From Undibacterium sp. 5I1 (lineage in GTDB: Bacteria > Pseudomonadota > Gammaproteobacteria > Burkholderiales > Burkholderiaceae_D), in contig NZ_JAVIWI010000001.1 in NCBI RefSeq assembly GCF_034314085.1, forward strand, positions 2,480,001-2,544,000: DNA of 64,000 bases. Direction: 5' to 3'. The notes under the pieces are model-generated. The model was not told the DNA's origin and did not search any database. It was given only the letters and a program-made list of their open reading frames with translations. Shown here piece after piece: positions 10,493 through 18,128 of the stretch. Numbering within the stretch: the first letter of the stretch is position 1; every line of letters starts with the position of its first letter. The position numbers and the translations under genes were made by a program.

Positions 10493-10554
10493 GCTAGGGT
10501 CTGTTGACAATTAAATCGTGAGATTTATTTGTCAACAGACTGACAGACCCTAGC
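10493..10554. repeat. Nested palindrome after the phosphatase gene
   Basis: An inner hairpin pairs 10499-10517 with 10522-10540 (19 bp, one mismatch, 4-nt loop). An outer pair, GCTAGGGTCTGT at 10493-10504 and ACAGACCCTAGC at 10543-10554, is a perfect 12-bp complement that overlaps and competes with the inner stem. There is no long T-tract. It could be a terminator-like structure or a small repeat element. Confidence 0.7.
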
Positions 10555-10721
10555 CATTTGCATGGATGATTCTTACGATTCATATCAATTTGTAAGCAAG
10601 CTTTTAGAATTGATGCGAATGGCTACAATGATGTTAAGCCCCGAATATCTGGGCGAAATGCAGGGAGTGATTAAGGATGAATCCGTCCCTCTTTTCAACA
10701 TCAAACGCAAGGAGAATTAAC

Positions 10722-11264
10722 ATGCTTCCAGCAAGCAAAGTAAGCAACGCAGCTACAGCGATCTTGGGCGCGCTAATGGCGATCGGTCTGATGTTGACGG
10801 CGCAAACTGCCATGGCAGGCGAAGCCAAAGTCAATTGGATAGCACCAGAAAAATTTACCGACATCCGCAGCGCCAACGAGACGCAAGAGAACGCACAAGC
10901 CAACCTGATTAAAACATTTGATGGGATTTTTGCCGATCTGGCAAAACGATTACCCGATGGCTACCAGCTAGAAATCAATGTCACTGATCTGGATCTGGCA
11001 GGTGAAATCAGACATGGCTTTGCAGGTGGACTACAAGATGTGCGGATAGTCAAAGCCATCGACTGGCCAAAAATGTCATTCTCTTATTCACTCAAAAATG
11101 ATAAGCAGGAAGTCGTCGCCTCTGGCAAAGAAGATTTGCGCGACATGGATTTTCAGTCCAAACCTGATTTCAGTTATAGCGGCTTTAGATATGAAGAGCA
11201 GATGCTGAAAGATTGGTTTAAACATCAGCAAAGAAAAGATGTGTTCCCGACCCGTGATAAGTGA
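10722..11264 (+). CDS. DUF3016 domain exported protein
   Basis: The ATG at 10722 has an AAGGAG ribosome site 6 nt upstream and opens a signal peptide (hydrophobic ATAILGALMAIGLMLTA, cleavage near TAMA-GEA). The mature ~150 residues begin with VNWIAPEKFTDIRSANETQ and include LAKRLPDGYQLEINVTDLDLAG, the features on which I place it in DUF3016. No enzymatic motif is visible and the role is unknown; it is predicted periplasmic. It is monocistronic, followed by a small repeat and a terminator. Confidence 0.85.
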   Translation: MLPASKVSNAATAILGALMAIGLMLTAQTAMAGEAKVNWIAPEKFTDIRSANETQENAQANLIKTFDGIFADLAKRLPDGYQLEINVTDLDLAGEIRHGFAGGLQDVRIVKAIDWPKMSFSYSLKNDKQEVVASGKEDLRDMDFQSKPDFSYSGFRYEEQMLKDWFKHQQRKDVFPTRDK

Positions 11265-11315
11265 GCCGCTACCTTTGTCATCGGGATTTCTTTGACATTT
11301 TATGATCACTTTCAA

Positions 11316-11396
11316 TATACTCCCCCTTATTTTATGAAAATATGGTCTATTGTCCAATGATTCTCTGGACGATTAAATATACATATCAGGAGTATA
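11316..11396 (+). repeat. TATACTCCCC repeat family, copy 1
   Basis: 81-bp intergenic element beginning TATACTCCCCC and ending CAGGAGTATA, so its ends are inverted. It carries an internal GTCCA...TGGAC pair. Four relatives lie at 43379, 47128, 49328 and 57243. Confidence 0.75.
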
Positions 11397-11510
11397 TAAA
11401 TATCAGATTTATGCAAAGCTGACTTCCATTGAGAGAATCCAGTCCTGCAGCAAACTCAAACATCAGCAATAACACCAGCAACAGCGTCATCAAAAGTCAA
11501 AGCCAAAAAC

Positions 11511-11547
11511 AAAAGCCGTTCAGTCTAAACTGAACGGCTTTTTGTTT
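11511..11547. terminator. Bidirectional Rho-independent terminator
   Basis: 14-bp perfect stem AAAAGCCGTTCAGT / ACTGAACGGCTTTT with loop CTAA and a following T-rich run. The leading A-run gives a T-tract on the minus strand too, so it can end both the DUF3016 gene and the leftward RND operon. Confidence 0.9.
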
Positions 11548-11586
11548 TTCAATAATTCGGATTAGCTTTAATCCAAATCCATTGTG

Positions 11587-14500
11587 CTAAACACTAGCGC
11601 GTTTGTGATGTACCAGGTACGCAAACCCTTTGAGCAAAGAGCGGAACACAAAGCGCAATAAGGTCAAGGTCAACAAGGCTTCGATCAAGGTAACAAAGAA
11701 AGCAAAAATAGGATTCCAACGACTATTTCTATCCGCAAACTTGGCAAACATGCGGTCGCGTGCGATCTCAATACTGTCGTAGAAAGTCGGCACCACCAAT
11801 AAGGTCAGCAAGGTGGAAGTGATCGTGCCGCCGATGATAGAAATTGCTAACGGACGATAAAACTCACCACCCTCACCCATGCCTATCGCCACCGGCAACA
11901 TGCCTGCGATCAGGGCGAATGTCGTCATCAAAATAGGACGCAAACGCATACGGCCTGCGTACATTAATGAGGCTTCTCTATCATCACCGGACCCTTCTTG
12001 CTCATGTTTGCGGGCGCAGTCCAGCAACAAGATAGCATTTTTTGCGACCAGCCCCATCAGCATAATGATACCGATCATACTCATCAGATTGATGGTGGAG
12101 TGCGTCAACAGCAGCGCAATCATGACGCCGATCAAGCTTAAAGGGAGAGACAACATGACGGCCAAGGGCGCGGTAAAAGAGCCAAATTGCATGACCAGTA
12201 TCAGATACATCAAGCCGATTCCCATGATCAGAGCAGTGATCATTTCGGTGAATAATTCTTTCTGATCTTTGGTCGAACCAGTTAATTCCAAGCCAAAGCC
12301 CGGCGGGAAGTTGATCGCTTTCGCAATCGCCAAGGCATCTGTCGTGACTTCACCAGGCGAGCGCCCTTGTGTATTGGCAGACACGGTAATCGTCCGTTTG
12401 CCGTTGGAGTGCTCAATCTTGGCCGGTCCTTTACCCATTGTAATTTTAGCGATCTGGTCGAGTGGCACCATCTTGTCGCTACCGCTGACTGCTACCGGCA
12501 AATGCTCGATGTTTTCGGCGCTGACTCTGTCATCTGGATGCAAACGCACTGCCACATCGCGCGCCTCGCCAGTGGGATCTACCCAGTCGCCTACCTCAAC
12601 CCCGGCAAACGCTACACGCAAAGCCTGTGCGGTGTCGTTGACAGAAATCCCCAAGGCATTGGCAAAGCCACGATTGAGTTCAATCTGCAATTCGTCCTTA
12701 GGATCTTGCTCAGACAAACCGACGTCGACCGCGCCATTGACTGCGCGTAATTTCTCAATAAAGTCACCGGTAATCTGGAGCAATTTACGAGAATCCGTGC
12801 CGTAAAAATTGATCTGAACAGGCTTACCGCCGCCATTGCTCAAGTCTTCTTGCACGACATATTCTGCACCGATCAGGCTACCAACTAGCTTACGCAGTTC
12901 GGCACCGATTTCAACTGCAGATCGTTTACGCAGCGTACTTTTGCCGATATCCACATACACACGTCCACCGGCTGAATTGACGTTGCTATTGGTGGCAACT
13001 GTCTCTTTAATCGTGCGTGCCAGTGTCGCTGCAGCTTCTACTTTTAAGCGGGCATAATCAATACTGGAGCTCGATGGTGTGCGCACATTAATGATAATCG
13101 TACCGTTGTCAGAGGCAGGGAAAAAGCTGGTGCCGCCGTATTTTCCAAACAAGCCGATTGCCAGTACCAAACTCATGATAGCGATCAACGCCATCCAGAT
13201 CCGGTGATGTAAAGCCCAGGCAATGATGCGGCCATAACGATCTGCCTGATGATCAAACCAGGTATTAAATTTGGCGAGTTGCAGACTCAATCCTGTCTTC
13301 GGTTTCTCATGATGACCGATAGGATCACCCCAATACGCCGACAACATCGGGTCCAGCGTAAAGGAGATAAACAGACTGACCAGAACGGAACTGGTCACAG
13401 TTAATGCAAATGGGCGAAACCATTCGCCAGACACACCCGGCATAAACGCTACAGGGATAAATACGGCAATGATAGAGAATGTCGTCGCAGCAACGGCAAG
13501 ACCAATTTCACTGGTGCCGTTGAGCGCAGCAGTGCGCCGGTCTGATCCCATCTCCATATGCCTGACGATATTCTCGCGTACCACAATGGCATCATCAATC
13601 AAGACCCCGACCGCCAGCGACAGACCCAGTAAAGTCATAAAATTCAAAGTAAAGCCGCACAGCCAGATCGCAATAAAAGCAGCAATCACCGAGGTCGGTA
13701 AGCTGAGCGCCGTGATCAAGGTAGAGCGCCAGGAATTTAAAAATACATACACCACAAAAATCGTTAAGACCGCACCAAACATCAGTGAATCGATCACGTT
13801 GTTGAGGCTATTCTCCGCGTTTTTACCACCGTCCTGGGTCACTTCAAACTTGGTACCGGCAGGCAGAGTTTTGCTGATCTCGGTCGTCAGATCGCGGATT
13901 TTATTCGCCACGCTCACCGTGCTGGCATCGCGTGAGCGGGTGATCGCTATACCAACGTTGGCATTACCGTTGCGGATACTAAAGCCGTTGATCTCTGCAA
14001 AATCATCTTTAATCGTGGCGACTTGCGCCAGTCTTACCACTTCGCTACCGCGCTGCTTGATCACGATTTGTTCAAACTCGGCAGGCGACTCAATACGGCC
14101 AATCAGACGGATACTTTCTTCATTGAGTTTGCCGCGGACTTTACCTACTGGCGCAGTGGTGTTTTGGTTACGTAAAGCGTTGACGACCTCTGCTGCGGAG
14201 ACGTTGTACTCACGCATTTTTTGTGCACGCAATAAAATACTCAGCTCACGTTTTAAAGACCCATTTACCGTGACCACGGAGACGCCATCAATGGCACGAA
14301 ACTTATCAGCCAACTGATCTTCTGCCATCCGCGATATCTCAGCATGATTTAAGGTACTGGAGGACAAGGCCAATTGCATGATCGGTTGTGCATTCGGATC
14401 AATCCGCTGCAAAATCGGTTCACGCATTTCGGTCGGCAACTTGTAGCGGACTGCACCAATTGCATTGCGCACTTCTTCCGCTGCTTCGATCATATTTTTG

Positions 14501-14793
14501 GTAAAAGTAAATCCCAGCACAATAGTGGCACTGCCTTCATTAGCAGTTGAGCTGATGTTGTCCACGCCAGAAATACTTTGCAGTGATTTTTCTACCCGGT
14601 TAATAATCTCGCGCTCGACGGATTCTGGTGATGCACCAGGATAAGGGAAAGAGACAATCAAAGCGGGGATTTCTACATTGGGACGCTCGTTGACCTTGAG
14701 CTTTTTTAGCGCCAGCAAACCGATGCACATCAAGCCGACAATGATCACGATCATCGCAATCGGACGTTTAATACTGAAGTCAGATAAGAACAT
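11587..14793 (-). CDS. RND multidrug efflux permease (HAE1 type)
   Basis: Inner-membrane proton/drug antiporter of 1068 aa, the AcrB/MexB size class, that exports hydrophobic compounds with a periplasmic adaptor and an outer-membrane channel. TM1 begins FLSDFSIKRPIAMIVIIVGL. Two large periplasmic domains alternate with membrane blocks. The proton relay is present: DD in VGVLIDDAIVVRENIV (TM4) and Lys in GLVAKNAILLLD (TM10). It lies directly after its adaptor gene, with 1 bp between stop and start, so the two are co-transcribed. No outer-membrane factor is encoded here, so the pump probably borrows one. The substrate cannot be deduced. Confidence 0.95.
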   Translation of the reverse strand: MFLSDFSIKRPIAMIVIIVGLMCIGLLALKKLKVNERPNVEIPALIVSFPYPGASPESVEREIINRVEKSLQSISGVDNISSTANEGSATIVLGFTFTKNMIEAAEEVRNAIGAVRYKLPTEMREPILQRIDPNAQPIMQLALSSSTLNHAEISRMAEDQLADKFRAIDGVSVVTVNGSLKRELSILLRAQKMREYNVSAAEVVNALRNQNTTAPVGKVRGKLNEESIRLIGRIESPAEFEQIVIKQRGSEVVRLAQVATIKDDFAEINGFSIRNGNANVGIAITRSRDASTVSVANKIRDLTTEISKTLPAGTKFEVTQDGGKNAENSLNNVIDSLMFGAVLTIFVVYVFLNSWRSTLITALSLPTSVIAAFIAIWLCGFTLNFMTLLGLSLAVGVLIDDAIVVRENIVRHMEMGSDRRTAALNGTSEIGLAVAATTFSIIAVFIPVAFMPGVSGEWFRPFALTVTSSVLVSLFISFTLDPMLSAYWGDPIGHHEKPKTGLSLQLAKFNTWFDHQADRYGRIIAWALHHRIWMALIAIMSLVLAIGLFGKYGGTSFFPASDNGTIIINVRTPSSSSIDYARLKVEAAATLARTIKETVATNSNVNSAGGRVYVDIGKSTLRKRSAVEIGAELRKLVGSLIGAEYVVQEDLSNGGGKPVQINFYGTDSRKLLQITGDFIEKLRAVNGAVDVGLSEQDPKDELQIELNRGFANALGISVNDTAQALRVAFAGVEVGDWVDPTGEARDVAVRLHPDDRVSAENIEHLPVAVSGSDKMVPLDQIAKITMGKGPAKIEHSNGKRTITVSANTQGRSPGEVTTDALAIAKAINFPPGFGLELTGSTKDQKELFTEMITALIMGIGLMYLILVMQFGSFTAPLAVMLSLPLSLIGVMIALLLTHSTINLMSMIGIIMLMGLVAKNAILLLDCARKHEQEGSGDDREASLMYAGRMRLRPILMTTFALIAGMLPVAIGMGEGGEFYRPLAISIIGGTITSTLLTLLVVPTFYDSIEIARDRMFAKFADRNSRWNPIFAFFVTLIEALLTLTLLRFVFRSLLKGFAYLVHHKRASV

Positions 14794-14794
14794 A

Positions 14795-16048
14795 TTATTT
14801 CTCCGACGCTTTAGCTGCGGTTGCAGTCGTGCTTGAGGCTGCGGTTGAAGCTGAAGTTGAGGCTGAACTTGCGACTGGTTTCAGCTCGACGCTCGCTGGC
14901 GCAGCAATCAGATCAACCTTTTGACCCTCACTTAGCGTAGATAAAGGACTGCGGATGACTTTGTCGCCAACCACCAGACCTGAGCGAATTTCGTAATCAC
15001 CGTGACGTGGATCACGGGTACCCAAGATCAGGCTGACTTTTTTAATTGCGCCATCTTTAATCTGCCAAGCATAGGCTTTGTCGCCATCCAAGACCAAGGC
15101 AGAACGTTGAATCATCATCGTTTGAGTGCTACCGGCCTCGATACGACCTTCTGCATACAGACCTGAGACGCGTGGCTGCGTTTCGCCAGTCAATGCAACC
15201 AGTACCTCAACCTGACGCGTAGTCGGGTTGGCGGCGGTATCAACCCGCTTTACTTTTCCGCTGAACTCTTGGTCACCGTAGCCATTCATATGAAAAACGA
15301 CTGCCTGGCCGATCTTGACTTCATTCACTTTATCGGCAGACACCAGGCCTTCCAGTCGCATGCTGGTCGGGTCAATGACCTTCAGTAATTCTTTACCGAT
15401 CTGCGCCGTGTCACCAGCAGACACTTTGCGCTCGCTGACGATGCCGTCAAATGGGGCGCGCACTTCGGTACGTTGCATTTGCTGTTTGGCCTGAACTACT
15501 TTTGCCTTTGCGGCGACCAGATCGCTCTGTGCATTATTGCGGCGGATTTCGGCATCTTCTAAAGATTGGGTCGATACCATGCCAGATGCGCGCAAAGTTT
15601 TTAAACGCTGAAACTGCCGCTCCGCCTGATCAAACGATTGCGCAGATGCCCGCGCCGCCTCTTCTGCAGAATGCTGGCTGTCGCGGATCGAGGTGTCATC
15701 CAGGCGCACCAGCAAATCACCACGTTTTACGACTTCGCCATTTTCTTTTAGCACCTGCAAAACGACTGCGGATAACTCTGCACGCAAATCCGCTTTGCGC
15801 TCAGGCTGGACCGACCCGGTAATCACTGGACCGGAGGACAAGGCGCTATTTTGTATCAACAACATATCTTCGGGAGAAATCCGCAAACGACTTTGCTCAG
15901 CCGCCCCAGAGCTAGTGCTGGAGCTTGCGCTGGCCTTTGCACTTGCGCTGGCTTTAGCTGCATCATCTTTTCCATTTTTATCGTTCTTGCTGCAAGCCGT
16001 AACAAGAGTTGAGGCGAGTGCAATGACGATCAGCGTTTGACGCAACAT
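14795..16048 (-). CDS. RND efflux periplasmic adaptor (MFP), lipoprotein
   Basis: Links the RND permease to an outer-membrane channel. The N-terminus MLRQTLIVIALASTLVTAC is a lipoprotein signal with lipobox LVTAC. A low-complexity Ala/Ser linker (about residues 30-50) follows. The lipoyl/barrel part has LRAELSAVVLQVLKENGEVVKRGDLLVRLD; a coiled-coil hairpin spans roughly residues 115-190; the second lipoyl half has RAPFDGIVSERKVSAGD. The C-terminus is another Ala/Ser/Thr-rich tail. It is the first gene of the efflux operon. Its promoter must lie in 16049-16467, where I see no regulator gene. Confidence 0.94.
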   Translation of the reverse strand: MLRQTLIVIALASTLVTACSKNDKNGKDDAAKASASAKASASSSTSSGAAEQSRLRISPEDMLLIQNSALSSGPVITGSVQPERKADLRAELSAVVLQVLKENGEVVKRGDLLVRLDDTSIRDSQHSAEEAARASAQSFDQAERQFQRLKTLRASGMVSTQSLEDAEIRRNNAQSDLVAAKAKVVQAKQQMQRTEVRAPFDGIVSERKVSAGDTAQIGKELLKVIDPTSMRLEGLVSADKVNEVKIGQAVVFHMNGYGDQEFSGKVKRVDTAANPTTRQVEVLVALTGETQPRVSGLYAEGRIEAGSTQTMMIQRSALVLDGDKAYAWQIKDGAIKKVSLILGTRDPRHGDYEIRSGLVVGDKVIRSPLSTLSEGQKVDLIAAPASVELKPVASSASTSASTAASSTTATAAKASEK

Positions 16049-16467
16049 AGAAGAATCTCCCTAGAGTAGTAGCTTTTGATTATTGATTTTGACTGTTTGG
16101 TGTGAACCTCTTATGTTTCAGAAGTTCAACAAAATGTAACGGAGTATTACCAGACCAGATCGTGGTGTCAATCACTCAATGAGGATAATTTTTTACACTG
16201 CCAGGAATGACACATTTTTTGTGTTTGACTTGCCAAATTCGCCGCAACTCCGTGCAAAAATCAATGCAAATATAGACGAGCACTGAACTCTTAACTTCAA
16301 TACAGGCTTCAATAAACACTTGTGGTTTTAAGACGAGTCCAGTAGTCTGCGCCTCTTTCTTATTTTGCTTATCCAATTGGCAGTCAGGGACTCATCGCGA
16401 GTCAACTGCAAACCGGGCGCAAACGCTCAGTGCAAACAATACCTGCTGCCAAAGCTGTTTAAAATTT
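16049..16467. other. Intergenic region upstream of the efflux operon
   Basis: About 420 bp between the leftward RND operon and the rightward hydrolase gene, expected to hold both promoters. A 66-codon minus-strand frame (16176-16376) has no ribosome site or family resemblance. No convincing operator palindrome was found. Confidence 0.35.
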
Positions 16468-17169
16468 ATGACCGTATTAATCGCCACAGATGTCTTTGGC
16501 AAAACCCCAGCGCTGGCAAGCCTGGTTCGTAGTCTGGGACAAGATTGTCTGGTGATCTCACCTTTTGATGACGAGCAAAGTGATTTCCGTTCAGAGCAAG
16601 TCGCTTATCAAGCGTTTATTGCGCAAGGCGGATTGACGCGCTATGTAGAAAAGATCATCGCGCTTTTAGAGGCGCAGCAGTTTGAGGCTAAACATAACGC
16701 CGAACATAACGCCGAACATAACGCCGAACGTAATACAGAACAAAATTCAGCACACAATCCAGAAAATAAGCTCGACGTCATCGGCTTTAGTGTCGGCGCC
16801 AGCGCATTGTGGATGGTTGCTGCTAGCAGCTTAGCCAGAAAAATAGCTTCGGCACACTTATTTTATGGATCACGCATACGCGAATACACACATCTACAAG
16901 CGCTCTGCCCCACCCGATTGATTTTGGCCGAACGGGAAGCCGCGTTTGATCCTGCAAAACTCCTACAGCAGTTGCGCCAGAACAAAACAGCAGAACTTTT
17001 AGTGGAGTTAGCCCCTAATACTAACCACGGATTTATGAATCCATATTCCGGCGGTTTTTGCGTTAAGGCACAGGCAAAATATACGCAAGAGCTGGCTCTG
17101 AGGCTGCAAAGCAAGGCTGCCCAGCATACGCCTCAAATTAGTCGAAGCGAGGCAGCACTCGCGGCATAA
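16468..17169 (+). CDS. Dienelactone hydrolase-like alpha/beta hydrolase
   Basis: Cytosolic hydrolase of 233 aa without a signal peptide. A nucleophile elbow GFSVGAS lies about midway, an acidic candidate lies in LILAEREAAFDP, and the late histidine is in NTNHGFMNPYSGGF, the arrangement of the dienelactone hydrolase group. Between about residues 72 and 98 is an unusual Asn/Glu/His run built from a 12-bp unit (cataacgccgaa, 16692-16730) giving HNAE repeats. The run sits before the nucleophile strand, where it can be accommodated as a surface loop. Substrate unknown. It is convergent with the exonuclease gene. Confidence 0.82.
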   Translation: MTVLIATDVFGKTPALASLVRSLGQDCLVISPFDDEQSDFRSEQVAYQAFIAQGGLTRYVEKIIALLEAQQFEAKHNAEHNAEHNAERNTEQNSAHNPENKLDVIGFSVGASALWMVAASSLARKIASAHLFYGSRIREYTHLQALCPTRLILAEREAAFDPAKLLQQLRQNKTAELLVELAPNTNHGFMNPYSGGFCVKAQAKYTQELALRLQSKAAQHTPQISRSEAALAA

Positions 17170-17213
17170 ACATACTGAATATTAGAAAAAATTAGTGTCG
17201 ATTAAGGCAAAGG

Positions 17214-17927
17214 CTACGACTGCAATGCCAACCAATGTCGGTAAGTCAGCAAAGCCACTTGGGCATCATCTGCGGCATACTTGATTTGGCGCTCAGTCAA
17301 TGGCACTAATGACCAGTTAGAGGTGGATATCTTTTTCGACTTTTGTAGCTTCGTCCCGAAGAACAAGGCCACAGCCGACTTCGCGCCCATGTCACTGCCC
17401 TTTTTCTTACGCATTGCACGCGACAGATCAAGCACATTTTGTGGCGCGATCCCCAGACGAGAACGCAAACGGCTCTGATCGTCACCCAGACCAAAACCTA
17501 CTTTTAATATATGACTGGCTTCCAGCGCCTGTTTGGCCGGCTCTAAATAAAGCGAATCCAAAACCGGAAATAAAAACGCCTGCGTATCGGTCGCCAGCTG
17601 TATCAAATGCGGCCCGCTAGAATGTTGACCTTTAACAAAAGTCGGGCGCGATTCCGTATCAAAGCCCAGCACATCCGCTGCCATTAAAGCAATTCGCGCC
17701 TGCTCAGCCAGTGCGGCAGTAGTAATCACGAAAACGTTATTTAAGGACACGCCCTCGTAAGGCGGCAACATTGGTTCGGGTAAGTCATCCGGCTCTGTAG
17801 CCTCGGACAAAATGGTATCGGTTGCTGAAGACGACACAGGGGAAACGCTAGTGAGAGACACTGCATCACCCGAATTATTCGGATCATCAGCGGAGTGAGT
17901 AGGTAAGTTCATTCGGGAATCATACAC
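17214..17927 (-). CDS. 3'-5' exonuclease, DEDD family (RNase D-like)
   Basis: Predicted nuclease that removes nucleotides from 3' ends by two-metal catalysis. Exo I motif LGFDTESRP supplies Asp and Glu, Exo II lies in LKVGFGLGDDQSRLR, and Exo III is KYAADDAQVALLTY (the DEDDy tyrosine form). The first ~55 residues are Ser/Thr/Pro-rich and probably disordered. There is no HRDC domain, so it is a stand-alone exonuclease domain like those annotated as 3'-5' exonuclease domain proteins, not full RNase D. An ATG five codons downstream (17912) is an alternative start. It reads away from the tracrRNA promoter region but is not part of the CRISPR locus. Confidence 0.88.
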   Translation of the reverse strand: MYDSRMNLPTHSADDPNNSGDAVSLTSVSPVSSSATDTILSEATEPDDLPEPMLPPYEGVSLNNVFVITTAALAEQARIALMAADVLGFDTESRPTFVKGQHSSGPHLIQLATDTQAFLFPVLDSLYLEPAKQALEASHILKVGFGLGDDQSRLRSRLGIAPQNVLDLSRAMRKKKGSDMGAKSAVALFFGTKLQKSKKISTSNWSLVPLTERQIKYAADDAQVALLTYRHWLALQS

Positions 17928-17976
17928 GCCATGTTATTAGGGGTAAATTGCATACCCAAAAGAGAACGCATCGTGC

Positions 17977-18008
17977 AAAAAGCAAAAGACCGCATATAGC
18001 GGTCTTTT
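17977..18008 (-). terminator. tracrRNA terminator hairpin
   Basis: On the minus strand a 10-bp stem AAAAGACCGC / GCGGTCTTTT with a short TATAT-type loop is followed by GC and five Ts. It forms the 3' end of the predicted tracrRNA. Confidence 0.85.
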
Positions 18009-18065
18009 CATTTGGTGCATCTTTCAGCTTGTTAGCGTCCAAAGCACATATCCCAATCTGATAAT
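17977..18065 (-). ncRNA. tracrRNA of the type II-C CRISPR system
   Basis: About 89 nt read leftward from near 18065. The 5' part carries the antirepeat: CAGATTGGGATATGTGCT (minus strand of 18043-18060) is identical to 18 nt of the plus-strand repeat, so it base-pairs with the crRNA repeat made from the minus strand. Downstream come a weaker lower-stem part with AAC pairing GUU, then AAGCTGAAAGATGCACC, which resembles the nexus of Neisseria II-C tracrRNA (CUGAAAAGAUGUGCC). The terminator hairpin and T-tract follow. A promoter with ideal spacing lies just upstream. The RNA is not experimentally shown here, but pairing, promoter and terminator agree in direction. Confidence 0.88.
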
Positions 18066-18071
18066 GCTTGA

Positions 18072-18100
18072 ATAATAGTCGCATATTATTGTAGAGTCAA
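18072..18100 (-). promoter_or_regulatory. Sigma70-type promoter of the tracrRNA
   Basis: Minus strand: -35 TTGACT (18095-18100), 17-bp spacer, -10 TATTAT (18072-18077). The predicted start at about 18065 lies just before the antirepeat. The cas9 promoter must share or flank this 60-bp divergent region. Confidence 0.8.
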
Positions 18101-18128
18101 TGTGTTATAAAAAAACAAAGGAACTAGG

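Noticed and set aside
13469..14317. 282-codon plus-strand frame opposite the RND permease
   Set aside because: Antisense shadow of a strongly conserved gene; composition is Ile/Ser/Thr-rich, with no ribosome site or family resemblance.
16176..16376. 66-codon minus-strand frame upstream of the efflux operon
   Set aside because: No ribosome site, no signal or domain, and no recognisable similarity; likely chance.
18033..18060. Reading the antirepeat as a plus-strand tracrRNA running into cas9
   Set aside because: The plus direction has no terminator or promoter in place, while the minus direction has a -35/-10 pair, nexus-like sequence, hairpin and T-tract.
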